A stretch of DNA of 5,373 nucleotides from JAIVGV01 sp035295985. Lineage in GTDB: Bacteria > Acidobacteriota > Blastocatellia > Pyrinomonadales > Pyrinomonadaceae. The notes under the pieces are model-generated. The model searched no databases. It saw only the letters and a list, made by a program, of their open reading frames with translations, and had not been told where the DNA came from. Within the stretch, counting starts at the first letter, position 1, and each line of letters opens with the position of its first letter. The stretch is from the NCBI GenBank assembly GCA_035295985.1, contig DATHBT010000105.1, positions 1 to 5,373 of the forward strand, read 5' to 3'. Below, piece by piece: positions 1 to 4,148 of the stretch. The translations under genes were made by a program, and so were the position numbers.

Positions 1-748
1 GACAATATTCGACCGCGCGCTTGAGCGTCTCAAGAGACTCGACGGGGTCTGTGCCGTCGCACTTCTGTAGGTAGAGGTCGGGGAAGCCCGCGACGAGGCG
101 CGACACGTCGCCGCCCGCCGTCTGCACCTCGACGGGCACGCTGATGGCGTAGCCGTTGTCTTCGATGAGGAAGAGCACAGGCAGCTTCAGATTCGACGCC
201 GTGTTGAGCGCCTCCCAGAACTCGCCCTCGCTCGTCGTGCCGTCGCCCGAAGAGCAATAGACGACCTCGTCGCCCTTGAAGCCCGCGATCTTGTCTTTGA
301 TCTCCTCTATGAGCGTGGCGCGGTAGCTCGCCTCGGCGCACCCGACGGCCTGCAGGAACTGCGTGCCCGTCGGCGACGACTGCGAGACTATGTTCAGCTT
401 CTTATGCCCCCAGTGCGAAGGCATCTGCCGGCCGTGCGAGTTCGGGTCGGCCTCCGCGCCGACGGCCGAGAGCAACTGTTCGAGCGCGGTCATGCCGAGT
501 TGCAGACAGAGGGCGCGGTCGCGGTAGTAGGGGTAGAACCAGTCGTAAGACGGCTTCAGCGCGAGGCCCGCGGCGACGAGCACGGCCTCGTGGCCCGCGC
601 CGGAAATCTGGAAGAAGATTTTGTTCTGCCCCTTGAGCTGAATCTCCTTGTCGTCCACGCGCCGCGACAAATACATCGTTCGGTAGATCGACACCATCTG
701 CTCCGCCGACAGCCCGCGGTACTCTTTCGTCTTCAACTCGGTCGCCAT
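1..748 (-). CDS. 2-oxoacid dehydrogenase E1 component, N-terminal part (probable branched-chain type); runs off left edge
   Basis: This is the thiamine-diphosphate-dependent E1 enzyme of a 2-oxoacid dehydrogenase complex, which decarboxylates a 2-oxoacid and passes the acyl group to the lipoyl domain of E2 in the cytoplasm. The 249 visible residues cover most of an E1-alpha domain. Seen: GHEA at 52-55, the YYRDRALCL segment at 74-82, SQSSPTGTQF at 122-131, and the ThDP/Mg motif starting with GDG (168-170), followed by SEGEFWEALN (173-182) and ending in DNGYAIS (197-203), with D169 and N198 as expected metal ligands. The sequence resembles, from memory, the long alpha-beta fused E1 proteins (about 650-800 aa) of Acidobacteriota and Bacteroidota more than the separate alpha subunits, but any beta domain lies outside the window. 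The start is ATG 748-746, preceded by a good Shine-Dalgarno (GAAGGA, 8-nt spacing). Only 18 bp separate it from the TPR gene stop, so the two are probably cotranscribed. Branched-chain specificity is inferred from the nearby acyl-CoA dehydrogenase; a pyruvate or acetoin E1 is the alternative. Confidence 0.92.
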   Translation of the reverse strand, partial: MATELKTKEYRGLSAEQMVSIYRTMYLSRRVDDKEIQLKGQNKIFFQISGAGHEAVLVAAGLALKPSYDWFYPYYRDRALCLQLGMTALEQLLSAVGAEADPNSHGRQMPSHWGHKKLNIVSQSSPTGTQFLQAVGCAEASYRATLIEEIKDKIAGFKGDEVVYCSSGDGTTSEGEFWEALNTASNLKLPVLFLIEDNGYAISVPVEVQTAGGDVSRLVAGFPDLYLQKCDGTDPVESLETLKRAVEYC

Positions 749-756
749 CTTCTTAA

Positions 757-762
757 TCCTTC
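757..762 (-). promoter_or_regulatory. Ribosome binding site of the E1 gene
   Basis: The minus strand reads GAAGGA 8 nt before ATG 748. It fills most of the 18-bp gap between the TPR stop and the E1 start. This fixes the E1 start and argues that E1 has its own strong initiation site although it lies third in the presumed operon. Confidence 0.7.
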
Positions 763-766
763 GCTC

Positions 767-1090
767 TTAAATTTGATCGTCGTACTCGGTCTCAAGCGTC
801 ATCCGGTAGTCCTCGGCCATCGACGGGTGGCCGTGGGCGCGCGCGACCTCGATGCCGCGCTCGTAAGTTTTCCGCGCCGCGTCGCGGTCGCCCGTTCTTT
901 CGTAGGCGCGCGCGAGCATCCCGTAGGCATTGCCCTCGTCGTCGTGAGCGGCGAGGTAGCGCGTCAGCATCCCGATCACGTCGCGGTCGCGCCCCGCCTT
1001 CTCGTACTCCTTCGCCAGCCCGAACATCACCATCGCGTTGGCGGGATCGCTCGCCAACATCTGCTCGAACACTTCGACGCGGGAAGACAT
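767..1090 (-). CDS. Small tetratricopeptide-repeat (TPR) protein
   Basis: A 107-residue soluble protein with no signal peptide or membrane segment. Two consecutive TPR units are visible: about residues 18-51 (FGLAKEYEKAG core) and 53-87 (GMLARAYERTGDRDAARKTYE, with the usual small residue/Gly-Asp turn and A..TYERGIE second helix). An N-terminal half-unit (VFEQMLASDP, 7-16) ends in the DP that commonly precedes a TPR. The acidic tail (about 92-107) would form the capping helix. TPRs are protein-binding scaffolds, so no reaction can be assigned. It lies between the acyl-CoA dehydrogenase and E1 on the same strand, 18 bp before E1, which suggests cotranscription and perhaps a role in assembly or stability of that machinery; this last point is inference. 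The start ATG 1090 has no recognisable Shine-Dalgarno and sits about 14 nt downstream of a hairpin repeat, so it may be weakly translated. No better start is visible. Confidence 0.8.
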   Translation of the reverse strand: MSSRVEVFEQMLASDPANAMVMFGLAKEYEKAGRDRDVIGMLTRYLAAHDDEGNAYGMLARAYERTGDRDAARKTYERGIEVARAHGHPSMAEDYRMTLETEYDDQI

Positions 1091-1097
1091 AAAAGCC

Positions 1098-1172
1098 GTG
1101 AACAGTGAATAGTAAATCGTGAACAGAGGAAGCGGTCTTTCGCCTATTCACGATTTACCATTCACTACTTAC
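1098..1172. repeat. Heptad inverted-repeat element A, between acyl-CoA dehydrogenase and TPR genes
   Basis: This AT-richer spacer contains tandem degenerate heptamers. On the plus strand, units begin at 1098, 1105, 1112 and 1119, of the form GTGAAYA with one GTAAATC. On the minus strand, units begin at 1172, 1165, 1158 and 1151, of the same form. The two blocks are inverted: 1104-1123 pairs with 1147-1166 over 20 bp with one mismatch (A1111·C1159) and a 23-nt loop. In minus-strand RNA, the operon's own transcript, the mismatch is a G·U wobble, so the stem is uninterrupted. The right edge covers the TAA stop codon of the acyl-CoA dehydrogenase (1171-1169). No T-run follows directly, so it does not look like a standard intrinsic terminator. 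It may process, stabilise or attenuate the operon mRNA (inference). Confidence 0.85.
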
Positions 1173-2362
1173 TGAGCCAACGGCTGCTTGCCGCTGGTGA
1201 TGAGCTTGGCGATGGTTTGCAGTTGCATGTTGGAGGTGCCCTCGTAGATCGCGCCGATCTTGGAGTCGCGCCAGAGTTTTTCGACGGGATAGTCCTTCAC
1301 AAACCCGTAGCCGCCGTAGAGTTCGATGGCTTTGGAGGCGACGCGCTCGGCGACGCGCGAGGAGTAGAGCTTCGCCATCGCGGCCTCCTTGACGAAGGGG
1401 AGGCCGGCGTCTTTGAGGCGCGCGGCGTTATAGACCATCAGGCGCGCGGCTTCGAGTTCGGTCGCCATCTCGGCCAACTGGAACTGCACGCCCTGAAACT
1501 TGCCGATTGCCTGGCCGAACTGCTCGCGCTCGGCCGTGTAGCGGATGGCGTGTTCGAGCGCGCCGCGGGCCAGGCCGATCATCTGCGCGCCGATGCCGAT
1601 GCGGCCCTCGTTCAGCGTCTCGATTGAGACCTTGTAGCCCTTGCCGAATTCGCCGAGCAGGTTCTCTTTGGGGACGCGGCAGCCGTCGAAAACGATCTCG
1701 GTCGTCGAGGAGGCGCGGATGCCGAGCTTGTTCTCCTTCTTGCCGACCGAGAATCCCTCAAAATTTTTCTCGACGATGAAGGCCGTGATGCCGCGGTAGC
1801 CTTCCTCGGGCTTGGCGTTGGCGAAGACGATGAAGATTTCGGCCTCGTTGCCGTTCGTGATCCAGAGCTTCTGGCCCGACAGCACGTAATGGTCGCCGTC
1901 CTCCGTCGCCTTCGTCGCCATCGCGAAGGCGTCCGATCCCGATCCGGCCTCGGAGAGCGCGTAAGCGCCGACGGTGTCGGAGGCTAAGCGCGGCAGGTAC
2001 TTCTTCTTCTGCTCGGGGCTGCCCCAGCGGATGACGGCGTTGTTGACGAGCGTGTTCTGCACGTCCATCAGCACGCCGACCGACGGGTCAACGCGCGACA
2101 GCTCCTCGACGCCGATGATCGCGGTGAAGAAGGACGCGCCCGCGCCGCCGTACTCTTCGGGCGTCTCGACGCCCATCAGGCCGAGGTCGAAGAGCTGGCG
2201 GATGATCGCCTGATCCATCTTCGCCTCCTCGTCCATGTGCTCGACGCGGGGCCGTATCTCGCCCTCGGCGAACTCGCGCACGGAGGCGCGGAACATCCGC
2301 TCGTCCTCGGAATAGACGGTCAGGGGCGTGCCCGTCAAAAGTTCTGCCGCTGCTTTACTCAT
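1169..2362 (-). CDS. Acyl-CoA dehydrogenase, short/branched-chain type
   Basis: A cytoplasmic FAD enzyme that introduces the alpha,beta double bond into acyl-CoA and passes electrons to electron-transferring flavoprotein. The 397 residues match the usual ~380-400. Seen: family signature 1 at 135-147 (ALSEAGSGSDAFA), the flavin-contact region around WITNG (167-171), KLGIRASST (212-220), NEGRIGI (251-257), signature 2 at 347-366 (ELYGGYGF through the D after KLWR), and the catalytic base E374 in IYEGTSN. Details such as MDVQNT (99-104), KDYPVEK (356-362) and the NEGRIGI context resemble human ACADSB from memory, which favours 2-methylbutyryl/isobutyryl-CoA-type substrates; butyryl-CoA remains possible. 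E374 is at the MCAD/SCAD position, not the isovaleryl-CoA dehydrogenase position. I chose ATG 2362 because GAAGGA lies upstream and the protein then starts like its family. The upstream in-frame ATG at 2431 adds 23 atypical residues and overlaps a candidate -10 box. Probably the first gene of an operon with TPR and E1. Confidence 0.96.
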   Translation of the reverse strand: MSKAAAELLTGTPLTVYSEDERMFRASVREFAEGEIRPRVEHMDEEAKMDQAIIRQLFDLGLMGVETPEEYGGAGASFFTAIIGVEELSRVDPSVGVLMDVQNTLVNNAVIRWGSPEQKKKYLPRLASDTVGAYALSEAGSGSDAFAMATKATEDGDHYVLSGQKLWITNGNEAEIFIVFANAKPEEGYRGITAFIVEKNFEGFSVGKKENKLGIRASSTTEIVFDGCRVPKENLLGEFGKGYKVSIETLNEGRIGIGAQMIGLARGALEHAIRYTAEREQFGQAIGKFQGVQFQLAEMATELEAARLMVYNAARLKDAGLPFVKEAAMAKLYSSRVAERVASKAIELYGGYGFVKDYPVEKLWRDSKIGAIYEGTSNMQLQTIAKLITSGKQPLAQ

Positions 2363-2373
2363 ATCGGGAAAAG

Positions 2374-2379
2374 TCCTTC
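2374..2379 (-). promoter_or_regulatory. Ribosome binding site of the acyl-CoA dehydrogenase gene
   Basis: The minus strand reads GAAGGA with 11 nt to ATG 2362. The spacing is slightly long but acceptable, and it is the same hexamer used by the E1 gene. It supports the 2362 start over the in-frame ATG at 2431. Confidence 0.55.
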
Positions 2380-2426
2380 GGTTCAGGTTTTTAACTGCCG
2401 TGGATTCGCCTGTCGGTGTACGCGCT

Positions 2427-2456
2427 AGCATCGCTCACGGACGCTCTTTTGGTCAA
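2427..2456 (-). promoter_or_regulatory. Candidate sigma70-type promoter for the catabolic operon
   Basis: The minus strand has TTGACC (2456-2451, 5/6 to the -35 consensus), an 18-nt spacer, and GATGCT (2432-2427), which keeps the important A2 and T6 of a -10 box but is otherwise weak. Transcription would start near 2420, giving a leader of roughly 60 nt before ATG 2362. The match is modest and such boxes occur by chance; the position in the divergent region is the main support. Confidence 0.3.
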
Positions 2457-2460
2457 CCCC

Positions 2461-2548
2461 GAAGGGAGGGATGAGGGATGAGGGATGAGGGATGAAAAAG
2501 ACTGCTTCTTCCTCTTCATCCCTCACCCCTCATCCCTCATCCCTTTTT
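2461..2548. repeat. Heptad inverted-repeat element B (GGGATGA type) with adjoining T-run
   Basis: Four perfect tandem copies of GGGATGA run from 2468 to 2495, with a related partial unit at 2461-2467. Four copies of the complement run from 2516 to 2543; three are TCATCCC and one is TCACCCC (2523-2529). The arms 2468-2496 and 2515-2543 pair over 29 bp with one mismatch (A2485·C2526) around an 18-nt loop rich in purine and pyrimidine runs. Five Ts (2544-2548) follow the right arm, so plus-strand RNA would look like an intrinsic terminator, yet no gene reads into it from the left on that strand. It could stop antisense transcription leaving the catabolic operon (inference). The left edge is 12 bp from the TTGACC -35 candidate. 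Confidence 0.9.
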
Positions 2549-2658
2549 GTCACGTGTCGCATTTTTACGGCGCGGGGCGCGGGCCGGCGGGCGCGAATCC
2601 GGGCGACAATGCTTCCCCGACGCGGCGGCGCGCGAGTTGCCAAGTCGTCGGCGCGGGC

Positions 2659-2718
2659 GGGACGGGTGACAGGAAAGAGAAGGTTTTTACTTGTCCCCTG
2701 TCACGGTTTACCCGTCAC
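2659..2718. repeat. Heptad inverted-repeat element C (degenerate)
   Basis: On the minus strand, five heptad-phased units start at 2718, 2711, 2704, 2697 and 2690 (GTGACGG, GTAAACC, GTGACAG, then GGGACAA and GTAAAAA). On the plus strand, GGGACGG (2659) and GTGACAG (2666) form the opposing block. The conserved stem is a perfect 8 bp, 2666-2673 with 2697-2704, around a 23-nt loop, the same loop length as element A. The unit form GTRAMMN is close to that of element A. It is shorter and more eroded than elements A, B and D, so I treat it as a decayed relative. It lies about 110 bp before the flippase-like gene. Confidence 0.65.
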
Positions 2719-2736
2719 GGCTTTTCGCGGCCTCGG

Positions 2737-2766
2737 TTGTGGAGGGCGGCGTCGATGACGTATCTT
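2737..2766 (+). promoter_or_regulatory. Weak candidate promoter for the flippase-like gene
   Basis: TTGTGG (2737-2742) and TATCTT (2761-2766) are separated by 18 nt. The -10 box matches 4/6 and the -35 box only the TTG. Transcription would begin near 2773, about 55 nt before ATG 2828. The support is positional and the motif is weak in GC-rich DNA. Confidence 0.2.
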
Positions 2767-2827
2767 GCAGGAAAGTTTTAGCGGGTCACTTCCCGTGTGA
2801 GAGGGCGCGTCCGGTTGCGTTTCGGGC

Positions 2828-3907
2828 ATGAGTGAGCGGGGCGGAGAGTCGGGCGGCGCGCGCAGGTTCGCGCGGGCCGGCGTGGTGTTCGCCGCGCTGG
2901 GCCTCGCGCTGTTCGGCTACTTCGTCTGGAAGGCCGGCCCCGACAAAATCTGGGAGCAGATCGCCTCGCTCGGCACAGGGTTCCTCGCCGTCCTCGCCGT
3001 CTCCGCGGCGCGCCCCGCCGTGCGCACGCTCGCCTGGACGCGCTGCTTCGACTCGGCGCACACGCTCCGCTTCCGCGACGCCATCCGCGCCTACCTCATC
3101 GGCGACTCGCTCGGCAACGTGATGCCGCTCGGCATCGTCGTCTCGGAGCCGGCGAAGGCCGCGCTCGTGCGCGACCGCGTGCCGCTCACGGCCGCCGTCT
3201 CGGCGCTCGCCGTCGAGAACCTGTTCTACATGCTCTCGGTCGCGCTCTTCATCTTCGCCGGGACGGCCGCCATGCTCCTGAGCTTCCCGCTGCCGAAGCA
3301 ACTAAGGATCGCGGCCTTCGCCACGCTCGGCGGCGTCGTCGTCGTGCTCGCGGTCGCCTTCGTCGCGGTCAGGAAGAAGTGGCGACCGCTGAGCCGGCTG
3401 CTGGCGTGGGTCGGCGGAAGGAACTGGGGGCGTCGCGTGGTGGGCGGGCGGGGCGCGAAAGTCGGGGCCGTGGAGGATCGCGTTTACGGCTTCTACGAGC
3501 GGCACGGCGCGCGCTTCCTGCCCATACTCGCGCTCGAAGGCTGCTTCCACCTGGCGGGCGTGACCGAGGTCTTCGTCACGCTCTACTTCATGCTCGACTC
3601 GCCGCCCGCGCCGTTGCAGCTCGCGCTCGCGGCCTTCGTGCTGGAGTCCGTCAACCGCGTGATCAACGTGGTCTTCAAGTTCGTGCCGATGAGGGTCGGG
3701 GTGGACGAAGCCGGGACGGGGATGTTCACGAAGGTGCTCGGCCTGGGGACGACCGCGGGCGTGACGCTCGCCATCGTGCGGAAGGCGCGCGTGATCGTGT
3801 GGACGGCTGTGGGCGTGGCGCTGCTCGTGCGGCGCGGACTCTCGGTGCGCGGCGCGGCCGAGGAGGCGCGGGCCGCCGCTCGCGACGCAGCCGCCGCGCG
3901 TCTTTGA
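2828..3907 (+). CDS. Flippase-like integral membrane protein (LPG synthase TM / LPTI family)
   Basis: A 359-residue protein with about seven or eight hydrophobic segments, around residues 17-35, 47-66, 88-106, 122-152, 160-181, 231-255, 262-284 and 303-335. Seen: the conserved region S95-A109 (LGNVMPLGIVVSEPAKA), matching the family's short hydrophilic-break motif, and the C-terminal hallmark PMRVGVDEAGTGMF (287-300), equivalent to the family's P..xG..E motif, followed by L.LG and R318. This family includes the membrane half of MprF (which flips lysyl-phosphatidylglycerol), archaeal AglD and HpnL. Members without a synthetase domain, like this one, are thought to move or modify lipids or lipid-linked sugars; the substrate cannot be read from sequence. 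A basic loop at 182-212 and an Ala/Arg-rich tail (341-359) are probably cytoplasmic. ATG 2828 lacks a clear Shine-Dalgarno but gives a typical short N-terminal tail. It reads toward a GT39-like glycosyltransferase, suggesting an envelope-glycolipid role. Confidence 0.87.
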   Translation: MSERGGESGGARRFARAGVVFAALGLALFGYFVWKAGPDKIWEQIASLGTGFLAVLAVSAARPAVRTLAWTRCFDSAHTLRFRDAIRAYLIGDSLGNVMPLGIVVSEPAKAALVRDRVPLTAAVSALAVENLFYMLSVALFIFAGTAAMLLSFPLPKQLRIAAFATLGGVVVVLAVAFVAVRKKWRPLSRLLAWVGGRNWGRRVVGGRGAKVGAVEDRVYGFYERHGARFLPILALEGCFHLAGVTEVFVTLYFMLDSPPAPLQLALAAFVLESVNRVINVVFKFVPMRVGVDEAGTGMFTKVLGLGTTAGVTLAIVRKARVIVWTAVGVALLVRRGLSVRGAAEEARAAARDAAAARL

Positions 3908-3910
3908 AAA

Positions 3911-4020
3911 TTGTCCGTTGTCCGTGGTCAGTTGTCCATCCCGCGCGGGCGCGCAGCCCGCGCTTCAAGATTCAGGCCGCCCTGTCTAAAACAACTAACC
4001 ACGGACAACGGACGACTGAC
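3911..4020. repeat. Heptad inverted-repeat element D (GTCCGTT type), composite with a nested hairpin
   Basis: Plus-strand heptads start at 3913, 3920, 3927 and 3934 (GTCCGTT, GTCCGTG, then GTCAGTT and GTCCATC). Minus-strand heptads start at 4020, 4013, 4006, 3999 and 3992 with the same family of units. The arms 3913-3935 and 3991-4013 pair over 23 bp with one mismatch (C3929·A3997). The 55-bp centre carries a separate perfect GC hairpin. The element begins 3 bp after the flippase stop and ends at a TGA (4017-4019) that closes the glycosyltransferase frame upstream. No T-run follows the right arm, so a simple terminator is unlikely. Confidence 0.88.
3943..3963. repeat. Nested perfect GC hairpin inside element D
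   Basis: GCGCGGGC (3943-3950) and GCCCGCGC (3956-3963) are perfect reverse complements around the loop GCGCA. All stem pairs are G·C, so the structure should be very stable in RNA of either strand. It is not heptad-phased, so it looks like a second kind of repeat inserted into or carried by element D. Confidence 0.8.
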
Positions 4021-4148
4021 GCTGGATTACAGCTAACCGCTTCAAAGTCTTGGCCCAATCCGTCGAACTCATCCAAGAAGAGGCCGAGGCGGCGTCGCCG
4101 CCCGCCGCCCCACGTCCGGCGACGGCCGGCGCGGCGCGGCGCGAACGA

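Larger units (their letters stand above)
2363..2827. other. Divergent non-coding region of 465 bp
   Basis: No convincing gene lies here: open frames are short, repeat-derived or cross the repeats. From left to right it holds the leader and candidate promoter of the acyl-CoA dehydrogenase, heptad element B, a CACGTG palindrome at 2551-2556 between two T-runs, a stretch of almost pure G/C (about 2567-2660) with no recognised signal, heptad element C, a weak plus-strand promoter candidate, and about 55 bp leading into the membrane protein gene. It separates two oppositely transcribed units, so it should contain both promoters and any shared operator. I found no clear operator dyad distinct from the repeats. 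Confidence 0.7.

Noticed and set aside
404..1108. Plus-strand open frame of 234 codons
   Set aside because: It is antisense to the E1 and TPR genes, crosses their junction, is Arg/His/Val-rich low-complexity and shows no domain. It is a product of high GC content.
2363..2431. N-terminal extension of the acyl-CoA dehydrogenase from ATG 2431
   Set aside because: The 23 extra residues do not resemble the family, the ATG overlaps the candidate -10 box, and GAAGGA supports ATG 2362.
2461..2548. Element B as a CRISPR array or as the terminator of the leftward operon
   Set aside because: Units are 7 bp with no spacers, so it is not CRISPR. It lies upstream of, not after, the leftward operon, and its T-run is on the other strand.
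2547..2552. TTGTCA as a plus-strand -35 box next to the CACGTG palindrome
   Set aside because: At 16-19 nt spacing the downstream sequence is pure G/C with no -10-like hexamer.
2485..2781. Possible small gene of about 98 codons in the divergent region (plus another frame from 2492)
   Set aside because: Its first codons are translated heptad repeat, it spans both elements B and C, has no ribosome binding site and no known motif.
2782..2795. Small dyad CGGG/CCCG before the flippase start
   Set aside because: A 4-bp stem in GC-rich DNA is expected by chance.
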